64,000 nt of DNA from Paraspadella gotoi (taxonomy: Eukaryota > Chaetognatha), in contig CM119268.1 of NCBI GenBank assembly GCA_051294375.1, forward strand, positions 21,387,048 through 21,451,047. Direction: 5' to 3'. Numbering within the stretch: position 1 is the stretch's first letter; each line of letters opens with the position of its first letter. The position numbers were made by a program, and so were the translations under genes. The notes below the pieces were generated by a model. It saw only the letters and a program-made list of their open reading frames with translations. It was not told the origin of the DNA and did no database searches. This document shows, one piece after another, positions 1 through 11,607 of this stretch.

Positions 1-130
1 CTGGGCGCAATCCTACGTGGGTACAATCCTAATGGAACCAGATAAACAGATAAACACAACATTTGTGAGATGAGATAACCCACCATAGCCTGTCCAAAGT
101 CCGGGGCAGGATATTGAATTTATAAATAAT
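1..130 (-). repeat. Dispersed repeat family, copy 1 (partial)
   Basis: Read on the minus strand, this piece carries a core (GACTTTGGACAGGCTATGG) that recurs near 6950 and 51245 with substitutions. The shared core is followed in each copy by a short GGT/TTA stretch and a CATC or CTCATC motif. The element is cut by the window edge. It looks like a short interspersed repeat; I see no coding capacity. Confidence 0.55.
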
Positions 131-171
131 ATTTTTTGTATTTGTTATCCCAGTATTATTATTACTAATTA

Positions 172-255
172 GATTTAGAACAAAGTTTTGAAGAGAGATT
201 TAACAACGATTTTTATTTCGTTGTTAAATCTCTCTTCAAAACTTTGTTCTAAATC
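172..255. repeat. Perfect 38-bp inverted repeat (hairpin)
   Basis: Bases 172-209 are the exact reverse complement of 218-255, separated by an 8-base T-rich loop. All 38 positions pair. It is too long and too perfect for chance in AT-rich DNA. It could be a fold-back mobile element remnant, a recent inverted duplication, or a read fold-back artefact. Confidence 0.9.
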
Positions 256-350
256 AAATCACAACGAAACAGAAAGGAAAAAATACAATAATTAGATTTT
301 AAAAATAAGATAGGTTTTATATGTTTATGTGTGTAATGCTTTATTGGCTC

Positions 351-444
351 ACTTACCCTCGATGGAATTGGCGAACTGACAGACTTACCCTCGATGGAAT
401 TGGCGAACTGACGGACTTACCCTCGATGGAATTGGCGAACTGAC
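351..444. repeat. 32-bp tandem repeat, three units
   Basis: Units begin at 351, 383 and 415, each starting ACTTACCCTCGATGG. They differ at about one position, so the duplication is young. No coding role is apparent. Confidence 0.9.
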
Positions 445-995
445 TAAAAGGGACGACGGATCCATCGGCGAATTCCCACACGTTTCCGCTGTCGCTCACC
501 TGAAACAAAGAGTGTGGGAGGGTAGTGTGACGTTAGTGTGGCAAGAGTATGACTAGTATGTGTGAGCAGACTCGAAACAAGGTCAGCCACTTCAGCGCTA
601 AAAGGATCATTAACCCGACGTCATAACAACTCACTCTCTCTCTCTTTCTCTCTCTTCTCTCTTTCGTCTCTCTCCTCTCATCCTTCTTTTTCTTCTCTTC
701 TTCTTATCTTTTCCTTTCTTCTTTTCTTTCCGCTTCTTCCTCTCTTCTTTTTCCGTCTTCTCTTTTTTCTTTTCCTTCTTCTCCTCTTCTATCTTTCTTT
801 CTCCGTTACTTCTCCTTATTTCTTTCTCATTGCTCTCTCTCTCTCTCGCTCTCTCCGTCTTCTTCTCTCATCCTTTCTCTCCCTTTTGTTTTTGTTTTGC
901 TCGACCGGCTGCTAAAAAGAAGAGAAATTGCAGAATTTGCCTCTGGGGTCAATGATTTCTTAGAAATGAAGTTCGACCGACGCCTCATGAATCAT
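445..995. other. Gene-free stretch, CT-rich
   Basis: No gene is supported. About 632-900 is an impure CT/CTT tract whose translations are Ser/Leu/Phe runs. Confidence 0.6.
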
Positions 996-1292
996 AATTG
1001 CCACTATTTCGTCTTTTCCGCCATTCTTTTCCCCTAAATTGCCACTATTTCGAATATTTCGCAATTTTTTCTCCAAAATTGCCATCATTTTGTTTTTGTG
1101 CAATTATTTTCCCCCAAATTGCCATCATTTTGCATTTTAAGCCATTCTTTTCACACAAATTGCCACTATTTCGTCTTTTCAGCCATTCTTTTCCCCTAAA
1201 TTGCCACTATTTCGTTTTTCACGCTATTCTTTTCCCCAAATTGCCATCATTTCGTCTTTCACGCCATTATTTTCCCCCAAATTGCCATCATT
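996..1292. repeat. 40-42-bp minisatellite, about 7.3 units
   Basis: Units start at about 996, 1038, 1078, 1118, 1159, 1200, 1240 and 1281. Each carries an ATTGCCA(C/T) start and a TTTTCCCC end. Unit length varies from 40 to 42, so no reading frame is kept. Confidence 0.9.
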
Positions 1293-1834
1293 TATCTTAA
1301 ACCACGACGGACGATGACGAGACTTCACTTCCGCTTCACTTTCTTCGTTTCCGGTTCCATCCTCCGACGGCGACGCCCTCTTTGGGGGTCGAAGAAAACA
1401 AGGGAAAACAATGATAACGAGAAGGACGATAATGAGGACGACGGTCGACGACGACGACGACGACGATGACGAACAAGACGAAGACGACGACGAAGACGAC
1501 GACGGCGACCAGTAAAGAAAAAAAAATGAAAAGAAATAAACAATTTTTTTTTCGTTCATTCATTCTCTCTTTTTTTTTCCCCCCAAGGAATTTTAAGTCT
1601 CTTTCAACGTGACCCAAATGTTTGTCGCGAGAATTAATCCTTTTTGCCTTCACTTTCATTACGCGTAGTCGTCGTCGTCGTCGTCGTCGTTGTCGTCGTC
1701 TTCTCCACGCCCACTCCCGGCGTCACGCCCACTGAACGCCACGTGCGCCGTCAATAGCGAACTACAACAACAACAACAACAAAATGCGACGAGTTTCCCC
1801 GAGCTTCTTCCCTCTTCCTCTTTACAAACCCTCA

Positions 1835-1951
<117 letters not shown>

Positions 1952-2764
1952 CTTAATCCATCCCGCACTTGATTCTGCCTTATCTCAAAACCTCCTTCAG
2001 CGTTTCCGTCATATTCTCCTCCTCAACATTTAAACCTTACCTCCCTCACCCGAATTTCACGCTTCATTTTAACCCCTGGTGAACCTCACTTATTTTGCTA
2101 TTATTTGCCTTATCACTGTTTTCATAGCTTCCTTTTTCTTTTTCCTTAATTTCCCTTTTTTTTCTTTGACAGAGTCATGTGTGAGGTGACAATGTTGGAC
2201 GCATCAAATCACCAACATCTGAGGCGAAGACGAATTCAACTGACCAGTTCACACAAAGAGAGACGCTCAGTGGGGAGAGACAGTGAATTCACAGAAGTCG
2301 CACAGAGAAGCGACATAGAGAAAAGAAATATTCACACAGATCACAAATATATGGTCACAAAGAGAGAGTCAAACAGTCAAGGACCCACAGAGAGAGTCAA
2401 ACTGATATGGTCACACAGACAGAGTCACATTGACAGAGTCACTAAGGACAGGGTCGCAAGGACGAGGTCACACAGAGGTGATACGGTGAAGGTAACTCGA
2501 ACGGAATCTCATTTTCTTTTTTTCTCTTTTCCTGGAATAAAATCGAGTCTCATTTTAGGCAAAACGAAATCCGGTCTCTTCCTTTCCTCCGCATCGTTCT
2601 CCTCCTCCTCCTCCTCCTCCTCCTCCTCCTCCTCCTCCTTTCCCCTCCTTCCCATCCTCCTCCTCTTCCTTCCCCTTCCTCCTGTTACCAGTTTGTCATC
2701 CGCGTGTAAATAAATGCGACGAACCTGCGCTTCTACTTTTCACCCTTTACCAATCTCTCTTTGT

Positions 2765-2767
<3 letters not shown>

Positions 2768-2840
<73 letters not shown>

Positions 2841-2976
2841 ACCTCCTCACCGTGAACTCATCCTTTTTGTCCCAGAGAAGAATCAAGGAAAGAGCACGTG
2901 ATGCCGACGATAAAGAGACAGAAAGAGCAGCAGAAAGATAAAACAGAAAGAGAGAAGAGAAGAATGTAGAGAGAGA

Positions 2977-3009
<33 letters not shown>

Positions 3010-3070
3010 GACGGAGAGAGAGAGAGAGAGAGAGAAAGTGAGAGAGAAGAGAGAGAGGAGAGAGAGAGAT
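2768..3070. repeat. Opposed (CT)n and (GA)n arrays
   Basis: A (CT)n array at 2768-2840 is followed about 130 bp later by a (GA)n array at 2967-3070 on the same strand. The two could pair as an imperfect hairpin. Confidence 0.9.
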
Positions 3071-3159
3071 CTGAGTTTGTTTTTCTTTTCGTTCAACCGC
3101 AACGCAATCTGCGCTCAATCTGAGCACAAACCTTGACTAGGGAACCTTGGCAGTCTCAA

Positions 3160-3176
3160 CGTCTCTCTCTCTCTCT

Positions 3177-3246
<70 letters not shown>

Positions 3247-3247
3247 A
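3160..3247. repeat. (CT)n microsatellite
   Basis: CT dinucleotide array with a few CCTC interruptions. Confidence 0.95.
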
Positions 3248-3399
3248 GCCCTTTATCATTTTTTTCGCAGCCGCCGCTAATTCTTTAAAAATTACAGCTT
3301 CTAATTAATTCATTTAGTTTAGTTGACAAAGTAATTAGTAGTTGTAGCGTAGACAAGTTTTCTTTTGTTAAAAATATATATGTCTCGCAATAACCTTTT

Positions 3400-3660
3400 T
3401 TAGTAGCGCCGCGAGTACTCGCGGAGCAACTCTATTAGTCACTTTTCGGTCGGTCTTTCGGTCGATTGCTCATTTGTTAAGAGAGAAAAAAAACTCAAAT
3501 CCAAGGGACTTCGAGCGCCGCCTTCAGGAATTCCTAAAACTATAAGGAATTAAAGACGCAGTGCATATTATAAATACACAGGCAAAAAAGGAAAATGCAC
3601 GTGAAAATAAAGTCACTGCGGCGCAACACATTGGAATTACCTTTCTTGTTTTTAAGAGAT
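3400..3660 (+). repeat. Diverged repeat pair, copy A
   Basis: This stretch aligns by eye with 5320-5640. Both have a GCCGCGA..TTCGC(G)-like start followed by GCAACTCTAT, then a GTCGGTC run, a GATGCAG/GACGCAG motif, and a CACGTGA..GTCACTGC(G/T)GCGC block leading into AATTA.CTTTCTTGT-like sequence. The copies are strongly diverged and of unequal length. They may be an old mobile element or a duplicated promoter-like region. Confidence 0.6.
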
Positions 3661-4386
3661 GTCAGATACAATACACTGAAACTTGATGCTTTACTCAGTA
3701 GATAAGATTCAAGATCGTTAAAAACTCCATTCGAGCGGAAATCGATAAAAAAATTATCGGCTCTTAGATAAAATATGATCCCGATTCGTAGTCAGTCATA
3801 TAACCTCTAGAGTATTTATAAGTTTTTTAAAAGGTTTTTTTAGATATTATTCTCTCTATGAAATTGGTACAAACAATATGACCTATATGTTAAAACTACG
3901 TACATATCGTAATTTTTTTAATGAATCCATCGGTTGATTTCAATGATAAGTCGAAATATTTATTTATATTAGAATCGTTTTAACTTTTAAGGACTCTAAC
4001 ATATTACGACTGTTTAAATCATATTTACTTCTCATCTAATTTATTTTCTCTCTTTGACTCTTTGAACTCAACATTCTTGAAAACATTGAAGGCAAAAAAA
4101 ATCGCAATAAATAATTCGATTTATACAAAAATAAAAAAGGAAAAGAAAAAGAAATGTTATTCTTAAAAATAATGGTGAAACGTGAAGGGTTTCTTTAAAT
4201 GGCCTTTTGTAAAACGATTTCCCGGGCAAAAAGGGCATTTTGTTTATCGCCATTATGGTTGTGGATAAGGCGCTAAGTGGGCTGAAGACTACTATCCGTA
4301 ACTTCTGTGCCCCCTCTGCACTTCTTTACTATTCTTCCCCCACAGCCCCCCCCACAGCCTTCGTTCCTCCCCCCACAATTTCTCAC
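3661..4386. other. Gene-free AT-rich stretch
   Basis: No supported exon. A minus-strand reading that follows the exon candidate at 4387-4526 stays open for a while in two frames but turns into AT-rich, phenylalanine-rich sequence. Confidence 0.5.
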
Positions 4387-4526
4387 CACTCCGCAAAAGA
4401 CGATGCGAATGTGCGGTTCGGTTCTCCACTTCTCCTGGACGTAGGATTTGACGAGAGAGATTGCGTCAGGCGCGGCGTCGGCGATGAATCCCTCGGGCTC
4501 GGTCCAACAATTTGGGAAGAGGAATT
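4387..4526 (-). CDS. Candidate internal exon, possible macro-like fragment
   Basis: On the minus strand a pyrimidine tract ending CCCGTCAG precedes the exon at 4526, and GTG|gtgaga follows at 4387. The 140 bases read as two bases plus 46 codons without a stop. The product is mixed in composition, with GFIADAAPDAISLV, then a charged segment and IRIVFCGV at the end. The helix followed by a hydrophobic strand ending in FC recalls the last strand of macro (ADP-ribose binding) domains, but this is only a pattern resemblance. The next exon is not clear: a poor acceptor near 4307 would continue with IVVFSPLSA. GC content is well above the surroundings. The product is unrecognised and I would not assign a function. 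Confidence 0.4.
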
Positions 4527-4711
4527 CTGACGGGAGAGTAGAGGGGAAAGAGGAAGTGGAATTTAGAGGGCGCTGGTAGGAGGGAACGTGTCTTTTGTTT
4601 TTCTTTTATTTTCTCTTTATTTGTTTTGGTTCTTCCAATAATATGCTATGAACTCTGATAGTGAAGAATGGTTTTCAAATCTTTTTATATTTTTTACTTA
4701 TTTTCTTCTAA

Positions 4712-4774
4712 TTTATTCATTCATTCTTTTATTCATTCATTCATTCATTCATTCATACATTCATTCATTCATTT
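4712..4774. repeat. (CATT)n tetranucleotide repeat
   Basis: About 14 CATT units with a single interruption. Confidence 0.9.
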
Positions 4775-5319
4775 TTTGTGTTATGTTTTTGTTACTGAAA
4801 ACTATTCGATCAGATTACTGTGTCTGACCTGCCGTACTTTTCAGGAAAAGGGGGGAAAAATTCCTATAAAAAACGACCAATTAGACAAATAAAAATAATT
4901 TAACCAAAAACCGGATTCCCCTGTCCAACTCTCGAATAAACATGTGGTTCCCAATCGTGTGAGATGAAAAAACGAAAATATCATTATGAAACATTTCGAC
5001 AGATTTTCTCAACTGAAAATGACATCTTTAGGACAAAAAAAAATTTCTTCTAACTAATGAGGAAAAGATTAAAGTAGAAAAGTGAAAAAAGAAAGAAAAA
5101 GAAGGCATAAGAAAAGAAAGAAAGAAAAAAGAAGAAAAGGGAATCGAGGATGAAATGCGCATGCGCATGCAAGAGCAACATCGACGACGAAGAGAAAAAC
5201 AAAAATCTCGCTTTGGGTTCATTTTTCGTCGCCACTTTCGCTTTCTTCGTCGTCGCCGTCTTCGCGTCGTGAGCTCAGTGGTTCTTCTATATTTTAATTT
5301 ATATTATATTTATTAATTA

Positions 5320-5640
5320 GTTGAGCCGCGATTATTCGCAACTCTATGAGACACTTGATGGGGGTCGGTCTGTCGGTCGGTCTGTCGGTCGGTTTGTCAG
5401 TCGGTCTGTCTCACTTTAAAATGCGTATAACTCGTTCACCACCTTTCCTCTTTTTGACGAGAACCTCGCATCTACAAGCACAACAAGTACTACAAGTACT
5501 ACCTTTTGTTTTTCCACAAAATAATTGTATAAAGAATAAAAGAGGGATTTCGGATGCAGCGCGGGTTGAATGCTGATTCGTAGTCACGTGATAAACGGTC
5601 ACTGCTGCGCCACCCAATTTGAATTAACGTTCTTGTTATT
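5320..5640 (+). repeat. Diverged repeat pair, copy B
   Basis: Counterpart of 3400-3660. Here the GTCGGTCTGTCG motif is expanded into a short tandem array at 5365-5410. The CACGTGATAAACGGTCACTG block near 5586 matches the block near 3599 in copy A. Confidence 0.6.
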
Positions 5641-6401
5641 ATTTTCTCAAAGCTCCCAATTTCATTCTAAATTCTGAAGAAAGTGTTTATGTTTTAAGCG
5701 TTAAGGATTTAGGGTTTTGGTAACAGATTAGGGTTAGATATCAAAAATAAAATAATATCTAGGGATTAGGGAATGGAAATTCGGTGCTTATGGAAAAGCG
5801 AGCCTTTTTTATTTGTTTCAAACATTATTGAACAAAGTAGAAGAGTTTTATTTTTCTTTTTAACGTTTAATTTTTAAAAAGGAAAAATAAAACTATTCTT
5901 CTTTTAATTTAAAAAAAAAAGCAACGGAAAGAAAGGAAACAATACAGCTAATGTTTTAAACCATAAATTTATAATTTATTTGATTCATAATAGTTTACTG
6001 AGAAAATACTAAATTATGTTTTAGATCCCGCCCCTCCCCCTTTTTTTAAGCTTTGCTCCATTGCCCTTTCCTTTTGGCTCAGCATTGATTCCTAATTTCC
6101 CAATTAACTACTTTCCTAATCCACTGATTTCCTAATTCAATGCTTTCTTAATTCCCTCTATTCCTGATTTCCTAATTCCTTAATTTCCTAATTCCATAAT
6201 TTTCTAATTCACTCATTTTCTAATTGTCTAATTTCTTAAATCACTAATTTCCTAATACCCTAATTTATTTAATTTGCCAATTCCCTACTTTCCTCATTCC
6301 CAAATTCTTAATTCCAAAAATTTCCTAATTTCCCTCTTCTCTCGTTCAATATTCGGAATTTTGATCAATGTTAAAAACTTTTATTATGTTTTACTATCCA
6401 G
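5641..6401. other. AT-rich gene-free stretch with degenerate CTAATT repeats
   Basis: About 6090-6300 is a degenerate array of CCTAATT/TCCTAATTC words. No exon is supported. The open frame that continues upstream of the next feature is read from this array and is not credited. Confidence 0.6.
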
Positions 6402-6804
6402 CGATAACCCCTGCCCCTCCCTTAAATTTAACTCTGCCATCCTGCTGACCCTGTTTGCATTAACCCTCCCCTTATTCACCTCCAGACTCCACTACGCCTC
6501 GACCACGGAAATATCTTACGACGACAGTCTTTCCGGAATCGTTTTGTCAGTCATCTTTCCATCCATCTTTTTAATTATCGCCATCTCGGTTCTCGTCCTC
6601 GCATTTCGATCGCCAGAGAATTATCGTGTCATATTTGGTCTTAGCTTCTTTGTTTTGGTCACCGGCTCCGGAGCAATAATCTACGGCGCTATTAGAATGG
6701 GTCAGGCCGGATTTAGGGGGACGGGGCTTGTTGTTTTTTTTTGGCTTCTCTTTACATCAATCTTGCTCCAATATCACTTACTTTATTTATTTTGTAGAAG
6801 TTAA
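6402..6804 (+). CDS. Last exon of a four-helix membrane protein
   Basis: The pyrimidine-containing acceptor TTACTATCCAG precedes the exon. One base completes a codon, then 133 codons run to a TAA. The exon-encoded part has four hydrophobic helices at about residues 11-28, 45-68, 75-98 and 107-131. A loop rich in Ser, Thr, Tyr and Asp lies between helices 1 and 2 (YASTTEISYDDS), and a short loop with RSPENYR joins helices 2 and 3. The shape is tetraspan-like, but there is no CCG motif of tetraspanins and no claudin W-GLW-C-C signature, so no family is assigned. GC content rises over the exon, which supports coding. I did not find upstream exons. A start inside the AT-rich upstream frame is possible but less likely. 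Confidence 0.6.
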
Positions 6805-6898
6805 ACTTATTGTATAACACTTGACTATTTAAACTCGGTTAAGGTTTAGCTCGTTTATAATTCTCTTTTATTTAACTCTTTTTTTTTTAAGAAATGAA

Positions 6899-7090
6899 AT
6901 TGGTACAACCAATATGAAAATTATCCATTCATTTAATAAATAAGCTATCTTGCCCCTGACTTTGGACAGGCTTAGGTGGTTTAATGCCTCCATCACTCTT
7001 ACAAGATAATGACATAGCAGGTCCCTGCAAGCTTTCAATCAAGACTCTCTCACAGTCTCGTTTATTCACTCCCAGAGTAGTTTAGGTTTA
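6899..7090 (+). repeat. Dispersed repeat family, copy 2
   Basis: Runs from GAAATTGGTACAACCAATAT to the CACTCCCAGAGTAG region. It shares AATAAGCTATCT, GACTTTGGACAGGCT and CTCGTTTATTCACTCCCAGA with other copies (51190-51345 and, shorter, 23705-23800). This is the most complete copy in the window. Confidence 0.7.
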
Positions 7091-7976
7091 GGTTAGATTT
7101 TGATAATTAGCTATGGAAATTTACGGACTGATGAGAATCTTTAAACATACTAATAATGTATAAAATGAACTCTTTTTTTTAATTTCATATTCGCTTCTAG
7201 GTTTGTTCATCGCTGAAATTCCAGTTCGCACTCACAACTGAAACAAACGATCAAAAATCCCAAAGTATTTTGGTTGGTCTAACTCTTTCTTTGTTATTCT
7301 GTTATATATTATAAATCATTTCATCACTTGTTAATATCTAAATACTAATTAATACTAATTAAGTAAAAAAAAAAGAATGTTAATCTGTCGCGACTCTTTT
7401 AAAATGGACTTTCTTTGTTTTTTCTCTCATTTTGAAGGCGAAAGAGAGAAAAGAGAAAATTGGAGAAAAAGAGAAGTCGAAGACAAGGAATGAGACGGTG
7501 GGAATTTGAGGGAGGAAACGAGGAAGACAAAGAGGAAGAAGACGAAAGGGAGGAAAAGAAGATAGAAGAGGCTAAAGAGAAAAAGTTTTACTAAAATAAT
7601 AAATGGAATGAATTAAATGTTACTTAAGGACTATATTAATAAATTACTGGATCGCCTAATTTCAAGAGTGACTTATTACTAGACGTGAAAACATTGTTTG
7701 CTAAAAAGTAAAGGGAGGTGAAGGAAGAAGATGAAGAGGAGGAAAGGAAGAAGATGATGAGGAAAGGGGAAGGAGGAAAGGAAGAAGATGAAGAGGAAGG
7801 GGAAGAAGGAAAGGAAGAAGATTATGAGGAAGGGGAAGGAGGAAAGGAAGAATTTAAAAAAGATCAAATTGTGAATTTTCAAATCACTGATGAAGGCTTG
7901 AATGAAAGCCGAAACTTGTATGCACCTTTAAAAATAAAAATCGTTGATGTAAAAGATTTCGTCTTTAATCTCAAAT
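7091..7976. other. Gene-free, purine-rich tracts
   Basis: 7440-7580 and 7700-7850 are GAAGGA-type purine tracts that translate to Glu/Lys runs. No gene is supported. Confidence 0.6.
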
Positions 7977-8630
7977 AATTATTAATATTAAATAGGGAGA
8001 AGTAGGAAGAAGATTGAGGTCGATAGAGAGCGACAAGAATTAAATAATATTTAATATTATATTATTAATATTAAATAAGGAGAAGTAGGAAGAAGATTGA
8101 GGTCGATAGAGAGCGACAAGAATAAAATAATATTTAATATTATATTATTTATATTAAATAAGGAGAAGTAGGAAGAAGATTGAGGTCGATAGAGAGCAAC
8201 AAGAATTAAATAATATTTAATATTATATTATTTATATTAAATAAGGAGAAGTAGGAAGAAGATTGAGGTCGATAGAGAGCGACAAGAATTAAATAATATT
8301 TAATATTATATTATTAATATTAAATAAGGAGAAGTAGGAAGAAGATTGAGGTTGATAGAGAGCGACAAGAATTAAATAATATTTAATATTATATTATAAA
8401 TATTATATAAGGAGAAGTAGGAAGAAGATTGAGGTCGATAGAGAGCGACAAGAATTAAATAATATTTAATATTATATTATTAATATTAAATAAAGAGAAG
8501 TAGGAAGAAGATTGAGGTTGATAGAGAGCGACAAGAATTAAATAATATTTAATATTATATTATTGATATTAAATAAGGAGAAGTAGGAAGAAGATTGAGG
8601 TCGATAGAGAGCGAGAAGAATTAAATAAAT
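7977..8630. repeat. 83-bp minisatellite, eight units
   Basis: The word AGATTGAGG begins at 8011, 8094, 8177, 8260, 8343, 8426, 8509 and 8592, exactly 83 bp apart each time. Each unit joins a purine half (GGAGAAGTAGGAAGAAG) to an AT-only half with inverted symmetry (AATAATATTTAATATTATAT). Units differ at only a few positions. 83 is not a multiple of three, so the array cannot encode a repeat protein. Confidence 0.97.
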
Positions 8631-8764
8631 CGCGTGTTTTTCCGCCATCAACATAGACGCCGCAAGAATTTCACAGTAGGGGAGAAGAGGAGGAGGAGGA
8701 GGAGAAGGAGGAGGAAGAGGAAGAGGTGGGAGATTCACAGGGAAACCGCAGGAAAAAAAAGCCG

Positions 8765-8767
<3 letters not shown>

Positions 8768-8850
<83 letters not shown>
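8768..8850. repeat. (GA)n microsatellite
   Basis: Pure GA array of about 82 bp. Confidence 0.97.
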
Positions 8851-8855
<5 letters not shown>

Positions 8856-8959
8856 AAGCATTAAGACGACAAAGAGGCGATGAAAATACAAACATTTTCT
8901 CCTACGAAAACCAAAGACTCAATGGGATTCAAACTTTCCCCATTTTCTGTTTTCCACAC

Positions 8960-9080
8960 CTTGTCTCCCCAACCATGCCTTGTAGCCCCAGACATGCATC
9001 GTCGTCGCACCAATGCCTTGACTCCCAAGCATGCATTGTAGCCCCACGCATGCAATGTCGCCGCACCGATAACTTGTCGA
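8960..9080. repeat. Short imperfect repeats around CATGCA
   Basis: Two units containing GTAGCCCCA..CATGCA lie about 57 bp apart, with a related CCCAAGCATGCATTG between them. The segment is richer in GC than its surroundings. It may be an old minisatellite. Confidence 0.45.
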
Positions 9081-9143
9081 CGTATCCATGCCCCGTCGCT
9101 TCTCCCTACCTCTTCCTGCCTCACCATGCCCAACCCTCCTCAC

Positions 9144-9244
9144 CCTGCACGTCTTGCCAATCCTGCTCCACGAGGTCGTCGGTGTAGCCGTTGCTCGGAG
9201 CCCCGAGGAACAGAGTCGGTGGAGAGCCCTCGGACGGCCAGATT
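9144..9244 (-). CDS. Candidate internal exon, unknown protein
   Basis: On the minus strand the acceptor CTCTCCCCTCAG precedes the exon at 9244 and G|gtgagg follows at 9144. The 101 bases read as 1 + 33 codons + 1. The chosen frame gives a natural mixed composition with GAPSNGYTDDLVEQDWQDV. The other two frames are also open, so the frame choice rests on composition alone. I do not recognise a family. Confidence 0.35.
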
Positions 9245-9299
9245 CTGAGGGGAGAGATTTAGCGCGATTAAAAGGGAAGATTTATTCGGGATAATAGGA

Positions 9300-10390
9300 T
9301 GGATTTGAAATGATTTAGAGAGGATATTTAAGAATTATATTATTTTCAGAGATTTAGAATGTCAATTTTACAGAGAGGGGGAGAGATTTAAAATTAGGGG
9401 GGGAAAGATTTTTTTTTAAAAATAAAGATTTTTTTTTGCTTTATTATTTATTATTTATTATTTATTAATTAAAGCTTCACTGGTAATTTTTTTCTTTTCT
9501 TCGAAACATCATTGATATTTTCCATTAATTTTATTCCATTTTAAATTATCTTTGTTTTGTAATTTATTTTATTTGTCCCTTAGATTATTTCTCTCGATGT
9601 TCTTCAGTGACAATTGGTTTTACCGTTGTCAAGGACATTTTATTTATTCATTTATTTATTTATAACTTATTCTCTTTTATTAAATAAAAACATCCCTTTT
9701 TTTTTCTTTTGCCGTCTACTATTCTTTTTCTATTTTTTCTATTTTTTTTTTTACTTTTTTCAAACATTTTATCATATTACTGATTCTTTTGTTTATTTTA
9801 TTAGCTATGTTTTTATGCTTTAGTGATTTATTCTTTAAATCGCTCTTCGCTGCAGATGACAAAGACAATAAATACTATTAAATAGCAACACTAAAATAAA
9901 AACAATACCAACAAAATAAACGACAAAAAAAAATAACTAAAGCACCAACAACGAGGACAACAATAAAGAAGCGGCTCACCTCAACGGGTTGAGTCCGTAG
10001 GCGCCTGACAGGCGACCCCAGAGGTATGGGGAATAGTATAGGTGGTCGAGATATTGGCGATCCCCGAAGATCCTCAACTGAGAGGGAGAGGGAGAGAGAG
10101 AGAGAGAGAGAGAGAAAGGGTGGAAGTAGGAAAGGTGGAAGGTGAGAGAGAGAGAGAGATTGAGAAAAAGAGTAGAATGGAGAGAAAAAAGTTACATTTA
10201 CAACAATAAAATTAATGCGTTATTGGATGGAAAACTGATCTAAAAATGTTTTTAGTCCAGAGGCGATGTGAGAAATATAATACAACAAAACCTTGGAAAT
10301 CCGCGAGTGAAGGGGATTAGATTAAAAATTCCATTAGTTAATGAGTCAATTTATTTCTTGTTAAAATCCGTAAATTACGTACTGAATGAA
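9300..10390. other. AT-rich gene-free stretch
   Basis: Poly-A/T runs and (TTTA)n-like words, then a short GC-richer patch at 9970-10080 (CCTCAACGGGTTGAGTCCG, a partial inverted repeat), then GA repeats at 10085-10170. No exon is supported. Confidence 0.55.
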
Positions 10391-10724
<334 letters not shown>

Positions 10725-10739
10725 TTTGGCTTTAATTCA

Positions 10740-11600
10740 TGTTGACATTCTCGCAATTAAATTTTCCACTTTTTATCTTCCTCTCTTTCTTTTGCCCGCG
10801 TTTTAATTTACCTGTTGATTCGCCGTGTAAACCATTTTGGATTCTTTTTGTTTTTAAATTCGATTATAAACTAAAATAGTTTGTTACTTTTCCGACGGAC
10901 TATGTGGACGGCTGAGTTACGTACACGGTGTTTGTTAGATTGTTTGTTTATTTTTGCTTGTTTGTTTGCTTGTTTTTTAGTTTCGATGTCTTCGTTTTCT
11001 CTTAATTAATCAAAATCTCCGTCCGTTTTTGTGATGGAGAGAAACTGTTAAATGAAAAGAAAATGTTTAAAGAAATATATCTATTTGGTTTGTGTTACTT
11101 TTAGTAATTTAAATTTATACAAATAATGATATAATTTTTGTATAAAAATAGAAATTGTGTAATTTTTGAAAGCTCAACATTGCACTTCTCTCTGCATTCA
11201 CGTTATGTTTTTTTGCAACTTTTTTTTCATCAGAATCTTTGTCTCAGCGCAACGATTATTATGAGCTTCTATTTAGTTCCACTTAACTATGTTTATATAA
11301 ATTTAAAATATAATAATTAATCCTTGCACGAGAATCGACGTTCCTGACATTTCGTTTTCAACTTTTTCTTGATTGGCATTTTGCCCGCGAGATATCGATC
11401 CGAGATGGCAATACCACCCGGGCAGATGGCATTTACTATTCACAAGTTTAGATCGAAGACACAAGTTCCCTTTTAATGCCATCTACCGGAATTAGATCTG
11501 TCGTTGTCTCTTTCGTCTGTTAAGATCTATCATCTTTCGAGAAGAAATCAAAGGAAATTTCATCCCTTGGATTGTCATTCGTCAGAACTTCAGAAGGTCA
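10740..11600. other. Gene-free stretch
   Basis: AT-rich DNA with (GTTT)n near 10930-10975. The words GATGGCA and ATGCCATCTACC near 11400-11490 foreshadow the tandem array that follows. No exon is supported. Confidence 0.5.
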
Positions 11601-11607
11601 CCTCTAC

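Noticed and set aside
562-915. 117-codon open frame rich in Ser, Leu and Phe
   Set aside because: Read entirely from a CT/CTT tract; composition is that of the repeat.
7977-8630. CRISPR-like array
   Set aside because: Whole 83-bp units repeat without unique spacers, in a eukaryotic genome.
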